A stretch of DNA of 64,000 nt, taken from contig NC_021671.1 in NCBI RefSeq assembly GCF_000247815.1, positions 25,003,338 to 25,067,337 of the forward strand, given 5' to 3'. Of the stretch, positions 25,801 through 37,800 are shown one piece after another. This stretch comes from Ficedula albicollis. Its lineage: Eukaryota > Chordata > Aves > Passeriformes > Muscicapidae. Under the pieces are notes generated by a model, which was not told the origin of the DNA, did no database searches, and was given only the letters and a program-made list of their open reading frames with translations. A program made the translations under genes and the position numbers. Positions within the stretch are counted from its first letter, which is position 1. The number at the start of each line of letters is the position of its first letter.

Positions 25801-28800
25801 AGACATCTCTACCTATCTGAAAATGCTCTTAGGACCTTGCCTGCTGGGATGTTTCAGGGCATGCCACTGCTGGAAAATCTTTACCTTCATGGAAATCCAT
25901 GGGTCTGTGACTGCAGTTTGAAGTGGCTCCTTGAATGGAATGAAGTTTCTGGAGGTAGGAGCATAAGCTACCAGTGGTTATTGAACTCATAATGTTGAAT
26001 TCTTTTTTCCTGTTCTAGGTGTTGATGGTTTTGTTATTCCCTGAGTTTTATTACCTAGATGATGTCTATGTGCAGTATTAAATTCTGTTACTGCTCGATA
26101 AATCGGTGTATTTATAAAAGAAGGCAGTTTTGTTTCATGAGATAAAAATATGTATTTAATAGCGAAGAAATGAGCCCTTACATTTGGGATGATGGAAGTG
26201 GTAGTGAAGTTTATAACTGGAAAGGAGTTATAACCTTTTACTGCATTTGCTTGCACAGCAGTACACCTTTGGCTAAGGGCTGCCAATTGTCCTCAACCTG
26301 CACAACTCCTGACTATACAGTATCATGGAAGGTGGGAACACTGGATTTGAACTTGTTTATCTAAGGAAGGAAGGAAATCAGGTTACCAAATTTCTGGTTA
26401 AACCCTCTAACTTTGAATCTATTAACATTAAGGCTGTAGTATGCATTCTTCATATCCATCTGTGTTTCTTCATTGAGCACAACTTCCTTTTATGATAGAG
26501 CAAGTCTGTTTTAAGTATTTTCAAGTACTTGCAATGTATTTATTTTCAACCATGTAATTTTTTCATAAAATAGCTTGTCTGTCTTCATTTAGACTTAGAG
26601 ATGAGAAGAGTATCACAATGCCTAGGCTGGAACACTTTTGATTGTATGCAGAAGCAGAAAAGAGAGTTTTATAATGCTTCTGTATCAGGAATACACTAAA
26701 GGAGGAGGGGTTTGAGTGTCAGTATTCAGTTTTGGCATCTCAGTTCAGCAGAGGAAGTGGTGTCACCCCAGAACTACTGCTAAGATATTAAGAGGAAATT
26801 GGCATTTAAGTGTAACTGAAGATGTCTCAAATGAGTGGTGGAGTCCCCAAGGTTTATATAATGATTTTGGAGCACATATAGTGAATGATGGTGGGTCTTG
26901 TCATCATAAAATACGTAATTCATTGCAATTTTGCACTTGATAAGAATGTGCAATGCTTGAATGAGTAATATAAATCTCCTGACTAAACAGATACTTGACT
27001 CATCTAATTGAAATAATGTATTTCACTAGCTTACATTTTTATATTCTTACATTATGTTCTTGATCCAAATTTTGTGTGTGTGTGTATGTGTAATGGGTGT
27101 ACTTAAGTTTTACTGTAAGTTATAATAATGAGATTATTAGCTGAACATTCCTTCCTTAGTGCAGTGTTGGCTTCCTAGCATTTTTATTCAGTTAGGTTAC
27201 CTCTTTACACTAAAACAGTAGTGATTTTTGGAGGGAGGAGTAATTTATCCATGCCATTTTCATGTATGACAAATTTTGTATCTGTATATGGCTATAACAT
27301 TAACTTCTTTGGGAATTCTTTCTGGAAAGAATTACCAAAATTTCTTCAGTGTAGCCACTACCAAGTGGATTGCGGGCCAGTTTTTTCTTTATCTGTGAAC
27401 TATCCTGTTTGAATCTGCAAGTGATAAAACTGCAGAGATATCATGTATTCCATTTGTAGCACCGTATCAAGAAAATTGATTTTTCAGATTAGCAAAGCAT
27501 ATATTTTCAATTAAAATAATGGCATGAAAATTTGCTGTGCATTTCTCTTTCTCCTGACATTTTGCCGTATAACCCACCAAATATTGTTCATTCATTCCAA
27601 GATCCCTCATTCTTCAGGATGATGCTTATTCCTAGAATAACTGTAATACATTTTATTTACTGTATGCCTCCAAATTAAACACCTAAGGTGACATTTGACA
27701 TTCAGGTGAGCAGAACAATGTAAATATGTGATAAATATGTGATTGTTACTTTGCAGACAACAGTCTGCATTGAAAGAAGAGAAGAGTCAAGACTGTAATT
27801 TCCTGGTCTAGCTCTCCTTCTCTGTTTTAGCTTTTTTTGTATTATTACAAAGTTTACTGTTGTCTCAGAGGTCAGGGAAGAAGTAGTACATTTTTTTTCC
27901 CCTGCTAATAGCTTGTAAGTGCAAGAACTAGTCAGCCCATTTTGATTGCTACAGTAAAATGTTTTGCGTACTGCCAATACTGTTATTAATCAATAGAGAA
28001 AAAAAAAGGCTTCCTGGATTATTTTATGAGGAAATCCAGCATTTCTCTGGTAAATGCTGTATTTTTGAAAGCTGAAAGATCCCACTCCTTTTCACATTAG
28101 ATCCAAGTTAGGCTGTCACTGTACAAATGCAGACTTTTTGACAGAGTTGTTTGTTATTGATTTAAATGTTGCCCTGCACACTTCAGTTTCTAGGCATTTA
28201 ATTCAGAGGCAGTGAGTCTAAATTCCAGAAGGATGGAGTATTCAATCCTTTCATTAAAATCAGAATAAGTTATAGTCAGATTGAGAATTGGGTGACCATT
28301 CAGCTGTTAAGACTTACAGAATAGCACTTCTTTGTGATTGAGAATTGGGTGACCATTCAGCTGTTAAACAAAGAAGTGCCATTCTGTAAGTCTTGCCTTA
28401 TGTGTCACATGACATAATGCAATCCTCATGAAATTTATTTCATACTTGGAGAGTTGTCTAACTCTAAAACAGAATTTTCCAGCTTATTTATAACTTGTTT
28501 TCCCTTTTATTTTCTTTCTTTCTTTTTTTTTTTTAAGGTGTTTTAAAATGCAAAAAGGACAAAGCCTATGAAGGGGGACAGCTGTGTGCTAAGTGCAGCA
28601 GCCCAAAACAACTGCAGAAAGAAGATATTCAAAACTTGAAAGATATTTCCTGTAGGAAGCCTGTCATTCAGTCCTCACTAAGGCAAAATAGCAGTACTCA
28701 GGATGAGGAAGATGGTGACAATTATGAACTCCCTCTGGAAGAACTTCAGTCGTCATCATGGAACATTGCTCTAAATATGACTGATGAGCATGGCAATATA

Positions 28801-31800
28801 GTCCACCTGAACTGTGAAATCAAAAAACCAACAGGTTCTACCAAAATTCAGTGGAATCAAATCCAGACTCAGGAGATAGATATAAATGCCACAATTGCAC
28901 TGGATTTTGAATGTCCAATGAATCGAGAAAACTATGAAAAACTATGGAAGCTTATAGCTTACTACAGTGAAGTACCTGTCAAATTAGAGAGGGAACTTAT
29001 GCTCAGAAAAGAGCCTAAAATAAGCTATCAGTACAGGCAAGGCTCAGATTATGATGCTCTTTATTACACAGGTGTAAAAGCTCAAATACTGGCTGAGCCT
29101 TCCTGGGTGATGCAGCCTCTTATAAATATCCAATTAAACCGTCGCCAGAGTACAGGGAAAAAAGTGGTGCTATCTTTTTTTACTATGTTTTCTCAGACAA
29201 TTCATACCAAAACCACTAGGCAGAAGAGAAACTGGGTAATGATAGAGCAAAATCAAAGCACAAGGACTGTACAGAATGTGGTGGAAGGGTCAGAGTGCCG
29301 GCTGAGCTGCAGTGTGAAAGCTTCTGAGAGCCCCTCCATTCAGTGGCTTTTTCAGGATGGAACTAAACTGAAGGCACCTTTTAATGAGCAAGACAGTAGG
29401 TTTTCTGTTCTCAGTAGTGGCCAGCTAATAATCAAACCAGTGAGTTACACTGATGGAGGTGTGTACCACTGCATTGCCCAAGTGAGAGATGATGTGGACA
29501 TAATGGCTTACAGACTCGTTGTGCAGCCTGCAGCTATTCAGGTAGCTGATTCAGATGTAGTGAGAGTTGAAAAAAGTGTTGGAGATCCAATAGCTTTGCC
29601 ATGCAATGCAATTGCCATCCCAGACCCCCAGTTGAGCTGGATTCTTCCTAACAATCAGGTACTCAATGATTTATCAAACTCTTCAAAAGGCTATATGCTG
29701 CCCAATGGTACTTTGTTTATTCCAAGGAGCCATGTCACTGATAGTGGCCACTACAGATGTGTGGCTGTCAATCAGCAGGGATCAGATCAGTTTGTTGTAA
29801 GGGTCACAGTAAATAAAATGGTGTCTGACAGGTCATTTAAACGAATAAGACTAAAGAAGCGCCCGGGCTCAAAAGGTTTATCAAAAACAAGAGGACAGGT
29901 CATAGATGATGGAGAGGGATCAGGGGCAGGAGGGGTGGAGGAGTTGCCACGAAGAAAGAACCGCCTAAAAGACTGGGAAATACCTTTTAAACAAAAAAGT
30001 GACCGAGTTCCAGAGGCTCAAATCAAAAAGGGGAAGAAGGGGAGAAAGAAAATGAAAATCTGGAAAAGTACAGATGGAACCCAAGACAGCAATGTAGCAG
30101 AAGGCCGGAGAGTATTTGAATCTCGAAGGAGAATTAATGTGGCAAGCAAACAGATTAACCCGCAGCATTGGGCTGACATTTTGGCAAAGGTCCGTGGGAA
30201 GAATCTTCCTAGAACAGCAACAGCTACAACCATCTCTGTAACAACATCACTGCCATCAGTCATGCAGGAAACTACTCCTGCCCCTTATCCCTTAGCCAGC
30301 CCTCCTCCTTCAGAGACAGGAGCTGATGTGGTGGATTCCTCTGCTGATGCATCACCTGTGGGTGAAGATGAGCAATTCTCAGTCACTGTTTCACAGAACA
30401 CGGAACTGTTTTCAGCCCAGTCTGTATTAATAAGGTCAGAAACTGAACCATTCTCCAACCACAGGGCTTTAGAAACACCTGCAAGTGTAGACACAGTAGA
30501 AATTGCTTTATCAGGTTCATATTTGACTCCTGTCTCTGCAACTCCACAACTGCAAGGGGAGCAGCATCTTGATGTCAGGACAGATGATTCAGTTGCCCTT
30601 ACTGAAGAACCTCTAGCCAAACAAATTGTGACAAACTTTCCTAATGTTCAGAGCAGTTTATTCACAGTGGGAAATATAGATAAAACTGTATCTTCTATAT
30701 CTAAAGGAAATTCTGCTTATGCTGAGCTACCACTTGATGCTACTCTGCTTGCTGAGTCTCAGACTGTCAGTCTTCATAACACCTTGGAGACAAGCTTGAA
30801 GTTCAATGAGTTGGGCCCAATTAGTGTTGACACCATAACTTCGGCACCTTCTCAGTTTGATGAGATCATCCCAACAGATTCTGTAGGCACTACTACTGTT
30901 CCTTCATCTACTTTTCCATTTGTTAGAGAAAAGAGCGATGATGCAAGATACCAGCACAAAAAGATACCCGCAAGTCATGCAAAAACTACAGACTTCAACA
31001 GTTTTCCAGCTGTCACACCCATCAGGGTTCAGAGCAAAGAGGAGCCTGAAACCCACAGGAATACAGTGACTCAAGAAAGCACGTCCAGCAGTTATGCAGA
31101 CCGTTCTCAGACAGAGGAACGTAGAAACCTGGCTATTCCAAAACAAGGTCCCATATTCATTTTGCATAGTGCTAATGCTCCCCGTAGAACAGCAGAGGGG
31201 TTAGAAACAGCTTCTTCCATCAGTAGATTCACCACTGTGACCACCACAACTCCTCCATATAGAAAGACCATGCCTTCAGTTAATACTCAGCATGGTAGAA
31301 AAAGGCCTTATGGGAGAAGGAGAAGGCCAAACAGAATCCGACAAAGACCAAAGCCTTTGCCCCGTGTTGTTTTGACCACAGAGGCAATGCCTATAATTCC
31401 AAGGACACCTGAAATTGAACCTGTTACCAAAACTACTTCTGCAAGTCTTGAAAGTCCTGATCTTAAAAACATTGAAATACAGGCTGGGAAAGATGAGAGT
31501 ATGAAATCCACTCCTTCATTAACTCCTGATTTAGGTGTCACAGAGAAAATTACAAAAATCAGAGATGTGCTCACAGCTTTCTCTTTTAGGCCTACTACTT
31601 CTCTACCTGAAGCTAAGCTTGTGACATACCCTACTAGCCCTGAAACCTTGGAACTTCCAGTGACTACACCCATCACAATTTTATCATCATATGCTGTACA
31701 TGATGTGCTTCCCACAAAAGAGTCAAGTGTACCTCTGAGACCAGAGCAAAGTGAAGTGCCAGCAAACCACTCATTTGACAATGTCTCTGCAGAGAAAGAC

Positions 31801-34800
31801 ACGAAAGTAGATTCTAAAACTGTGGATCATAAGGCAGAACAATCAAGCGCAACAACTTCTCCTGCATATAAGAACAGCTCAATAATATCAACAAAACCAA
31901 AATCTCACGAAGAGCCTAACCTATTTGACTTAGAAGTTGTGGTTAATGAAACAACTGCTGGAGCATTCCAGATGGCATATCCCACTATGTATGACTTAAG
32001 TATTCCTGTTGGCACAGTCGAAGTTTTTAAGGACCTCTCAGATTCAAAGGAGCAATGGAAGCCCACAGTATCTATAGAAACACCAGCAAAAGCTGAGCCA
32101 CCTCAGCAATATGAGACAATTACTTTATCCTCTTCTTTCAGCACTGCAGAAACTCAGACTTTTCCAGTTAGAGAGACAAAGACATCTGTTACTTCCCCGG
32201 CTGGGACAGAGCCATCTTCCTTGGATAGAAGGGAATCTATGTTGCATGTGTTTCATCATTTGCAGACAACTGAAAAGCCTTCTATTACAACCACTGCTTT
32301 TAGTCCGTTTATAAAACTTGTCACTCTTCTCCCTTCCGTTTCAAGCACTTCACATCCTTCTCTTCCTTATACCACCAAGGAGAGTAATGTCTTTAATCAA
32401 GAAAGGTTCCCGGAAGAAAAACAAGTTGGAGCAGGTAGTGACAAAATAGCAATGACTTCAAAACAGAATGTTCACCCTACTCCTTCCTCTAACCAAAACA
32501 GGATTAGCATACAGTCAAAGGAAAAGCAATTCAAAGAGGTGTACAGTAGCAAGTCGAACAACAGTTTACTGCTAAATCCAGATCTTCCCCATCCACCTGC
32601 TGGAATGATACCAAGCATAAACCAGAGACTACCTGTTGTGCCTCCAAAGCTCATTCCAATAAGAGGCATGGTGAAGATTCCTGCAACACAGAGCCCACTT
32701 CGCTATTTTATAACACATCAGCCTCTTCACTACACAAACAAACCAGAGATAACAGCATATGCAGCACACACCATCCAGGACAGAAAAACCTTTGCTTCCC
32801 AGAGAGAAACAACTACCCCAACACAAGCCTCTCCATTTCACAAAACAAATCCATTAGCTGAAAGCAAGTTCAGTAATCAGGGTCAGAACAGATACAATAT
32901 TAATTCAAGATTTTTTGGAAATAACCATGTTCCAGATAACAGAGTCACATCGGGAAGACTTCCAAGTCAGGGGATCCCCTATTACCCTAGTTCCAGAATA
33001 CCATTCCTTTTCAACAGAACAAGGATATTTTCTCACTTAAATATTCATCCTAAACCAGATGTTGATAGTCAGTTAGTGCCAAAAGACACAAATGAGAAGA
33101 AGGTGGCTCAGGTCTTACCTACTGGGATTACAGTGCAGAAAGCTACAGCTATTCCAGTGCTTCCAGTACCACATGTCACAACAACGACCTCACCACCAGT
33201 GATCTTAAAGATCACCCCTCCAGCCATTCTCTCTCAGCACACAAAACCACAAATAACCACTACAGTTCATCCTTTTAAAAGTGTCCATCATCGTCATCAA
33301 AAATTTCCATCTGTTCCTTACATAGGAGGCATTATGCCACACAATTTGTCTGTAATTCAGTCTTCCACTAATTTTAGGATACATGGAGAAAGACCTAAAA
33401 TTATCACAAAAGCGTCTCAGAGCATATCCATCCTTGCTGAAACGGATGCTTTTATCCCTTGTGATGCAGTAGGGGAACCCAAGCCTTTTATTACTTGGAC
33501 AAAAGTCTCTACAGGTAAGACAGAAAAATGTGTTCTACATGGTTTGTAGAGATATTGCTTAGAAATGCAACATGATCGCAGGAGTTATACTGAAAAATAC
33601 TTCCTTTCACTTGTAATCATGGTAGAGAAAATTATTAATTGCATTTAATCATTGCAAGTAATAATAGATTTGCAGTGTTTCTTGTAGTAAAAGAAAACTT
33701 CTACCATTTAATGAGTTCATTTTTGAAGAGCAGTTTTTGCCTCTGAAAAGTAGCCAACTCTGCTTATTCACAGCAGTTAGAATTTATTACAGCAATACAT
33801 GTGAGTATGGGTTTGTTAACATTGCTACCTTAAATATTGATGTGTGTGTCATCCCCATATGCAAAAGGAATAGAAAAGTCACATAAAGATTTAGGAGGGA
33901 TCCTAAAACATAAGGCCTTCAAAAATTTTCACACTGTCCACGTTTGCAAGCTAGTGATTAGCTTTGCAATAGAAACAAAGACTAATTTGAGCTATGGAGA
34001 GTGTCAGAAGATGTCATGTGGGCCTTCTGGAGTTGTAATTGGTGTTGAGTACACCTAAAATCTCACTTAAGACTTCTTTATTGTAATAATGTACGTTTTA
34101 AACCCTTTGACTTTCTTTCTTTCCTCTCACCTTCACAGGAGCTCTAATGACAGCCAACAGCAAGTTACAAAGGTTTGAAGTCTGGAAAAATGGTACTCTC
34201 CTTATCCGAAATGCTCAGCTTCAGGATCGTGGGCAGTATTTATGCACAGCTCAGAACCTGCATGGCGTTGATAAAATGATTGTTGTGCTCACAGTTGTAG
34301 CCCACCAGCCCAAAATTTTACTTTCCCGCTATCGAGATGTCACGGTCTACTTTGGAGAGACCATAGCAATGGAATGTCAGGCTAGTGGGACTCCAAGCCC
34401 TCTAATTTCATGGATTTTCCCAGATAGGAAGATTTTGCAGACAGTCACAACCACAGAAAGCAGGATAATGCTTTATGAAAATCGAACCTTGTCCATCAAG
34501 CAAGCAACTTTTTCAGACCGAGGAGTTTACAAATGTGTAGCAAGCAATGCTGCAGGAGCTGACAGCATTGCAGTGAGGCTGCACATTGCAGCCTTACCGC
34601 CCATCATCCAGCAGGAAAAGCAAGAGAACATTTCCTTGCCCCTTGGCAGCAGTATTAACATCCACTGCAGTGCCAAAGCAGCACCTTCTCCCAGCATCCG
34701 CTGGGTGGTCTTTGATGGCATGCAAATCCGACCTTCTCAGTTTGTCAATGGGAATTTATTTGTTTTTCCCAATGGGACTCTTTACATTCGCAACGTGTCC

Positions 34801-37800
34801 CCCAAGGACAGCGGGACCTACGAGTGCATTGCTGCTAACATGGTGGGAGCTGCCAGGAGAACAGTGCAACTCCACGTGAAGAAGCATGCATCCAACGCTA
34901 AGATCACTGGGAGCTCTCCTCAGAGGACAGATGTGACATATGGTGGCATCCTGCATTTGGACTGTAGTGCTTCTGGTGACCCTTGGCCTCGGATATTATG
35001 GAGGTTGCCTTCCAAAAGGATGATTGATTCCCTTCACAGGTAAATTACTATTTGGGGTGTCGCAGGTAAATTGCATTTTAGATGAACTTAGGGAAAAACC
35101 CACTAACATATATACAAATTTCATTCCTGACTTCTGTGGGTTTTGAATGATCCACCCAATCCTTAAGAAGGAATTTGAAATTATATCAAAAGATAGTCAA
35201 GTTATATCTTAGCATAGTTTCCTTGAATGCAATATTACTCTTGAAAAGTTAGCTTCAAGTTTTTAGTAGAAGCTGCCACTGTTTGTCTTTTACAGCCACT
35301 TGCAAACACAGTAAAAAGTCCAGATATACAGCTTGTTCCAGTGTGCTTAGTCTGAATAATATTGCACATATGCCTGCTTTTCCCCAGGAGAAAAGGGATC
35401 ATTGAATTTTATCTCTTAGGCAAATCATTATGCACAGTAAATACAGGGCAAATAAATCACCTTAAAATTACTTAAATAAACACGATTATTTTACTGTCAT
35501 GTAGAACCAAATGTTGCCACACAGTAAGGTCTGTCCTTACTGGATGGACAAACCTAGATGCATATAAATGCCTAAAACAGTATGTTCTCCAATGTTTGCG
35601 ATATCAAGTAAAATATCACTTCTACAAATCTTCAGTAAATGTCCTAACACTTGGCTGAAAACAAATTTCTGTGCTGTAAATTATTCATAGCTCACCTTTG
35701 AGCACTATAAACAGACAAGAAATGCATTGTAATTAAAATGCATAATTTGGAATGACTTTCTTCACAGCTGAACACAATCGTAATTTCTTTATATTGACAA
35801 AAAAATTATTTTGGTAACGTGTAGATAGCACAAAATCCAGACTGCATTTTAAGCCTCATAGTGATAGCAAAAAAATACTGTCTTTTTTTTTCACTTTCCC
35901 TCATGATCTTTATATGGGCTGCTTTTCAAATACTGGAGATCTTCTTTGGGGAGAAAACTGTGGCTGCTGAAGAAGTTGGTTTTGACCGCAATGCATCAAT
36001 TCTATAGTGAAGTGGAAAGGAATGGTTTTTTTTTAGCATACTGGAAACTTTTTTCTCTTATTTCAAAGCTTAGCAACATTTTGCTTATTTGTGACTCTTC
36101 TGAAGGTTTAATATTTATATCCAATGCCAGAGGAAGTTCCTCATCTTTATTTGTTTTTAGCTGAAGACCGAGATACCAGATTCCATTGTGGTCCATATAG
36201 CCTTGTGTGGATTATATCATTCAGAGATCTCATATTTCAGTGTTATAGAATAATGTACCTGTAGTCAGAAGAGTCAAAACCACCATAATTTGGTATTTAG
36301 TGGATGTTTAATGGTCAAAAACAGTGTTAAAGTCATGAAACACAACAGAATTGCTTGGTTACAAGTGAGTAGGATTTTTTTTTCCATTTTCTTTTTGGTG
36401 CTGAATATCCTGGAAATTTCTGACCATGTAATTATTTAACAACAGCAATTTTTAATACTGTTGAGTTGTTTTTCCTGCACGGATTTCTCTCAGTAGTTAA
36501 TATCCAAAATGGGATTTTGTAGCTCATGTTAGGTTCTTTTTTCTTTCCTTACAGCACTTTGGAGACTAGAATCAAAGTATTCAGCAACGGGACTTTGGTT
36601 GTTCATTCAGTTACAGACAAAGATGCAGGAGACTATTTGTGTGTGGCCCGCAATAAGATAGGGGATGACTACGTGGTCCTCAAAGTGAATGTGATGATGA
36701 AACCAGCAAAAATAGAACGTAAGAATGAGAATAACCACAAGGTCAAGTACGGAGGGGACCTGAAAGTTGACTGTGTAGCCACAGGTCTGCCAAACCCAGA
36801 GATCTCCTGGGGCCTTCCTGATGGCAGCATGATCAATACCTTCATGCAGTCGGATGACAGCGGCAGCCGGACGAAGCGATACGTGGTCTTCGATAATGGA
36901 ACCCTGTATTTCAACGATGTTGGGCTGAGAGAGGAGGGGGACTACACCTGCTATGCTGAAAACCAGATTGGGAAGGATGAAATGAAAGTGCGGGTCAAAG
37001 TGGTGGCAGAGCCTGCAACCATCAGGAACAAAACATACATCACTGTTAATGTACCTTACGGCGATGTTGTCACTGTAGCATGTGAAGCCAAAGGAGAACC
37101 CACTCCCAAAGTGACCTGGCTTTCCCCAACCAACAGGCCTATCCCTGCCCTGTCTGACAAGTACCAGATATACAGAGATGGCACCCTCCTCATCCAAAAG
37201 GCCCAAAGGTCTGACAGCGGTAACTATACTTGCGTAGCACGGAACAGTGCCGGAGAAGATCGGAAGATCGTTTGGATCCATGTTGACGTTCAGGCTCCCA
37301 GAATCAATGGTCATCTCAGCGCAATAACATCTGTGAGGGAGACAGCCATCAGAGACAGCCGGAAACTTATTGACTGCAAAGCTGAGGGCATCCCTACTCC
37401 ACGTGTCTTATGGGCTTTCCCCGAAGGAGTCATCTTACCGGCCCCCTACTATGGGAACAGGATCACTGTGCATCGCAATGGTACCTTGGACATCAGAGGG
37501 GTGAGGCAGACAGACGCCGTGCAGCTCGTGTGCATCGGGCGCAACGAGGGCGGGGAAGCGAGGCTGCTTGTGCAGCTCCTCATCACAGACCATGTGGAGA
37601 AACCCTCCTTCAGAGACCCTGTCAGTGAAAGGATCACTGCCATTGCTGGGCACAGCATCAATCTGAACTGCTCAGTACAGGGGAACCCCAAACCCAGCAC
37701 AAGCTGGATCCTTCCCAACGGCTCTGAAGTGCTGAGTGGCAGTCACCTGCACAGATTTTACCATAAGAGGGATGGGATCTTACACATCAGCAGCTTGTCT

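Noticed and set aside
25955..25992. Coding extension of MXRA5 exon 3 to the stop at 25990
   Set aside because: A GTAGGA donor at 25955 and the split glycine codon joining to 28538 restore the conserved LRR C-cap; the extension is intron.
36607..37314. 235-codon minus-strand frame
   Set aside because: It lies entirely antisense to the MXRA5 Ig-domain exon and shows no domain. It is a product of the codon bias on the sense strand.
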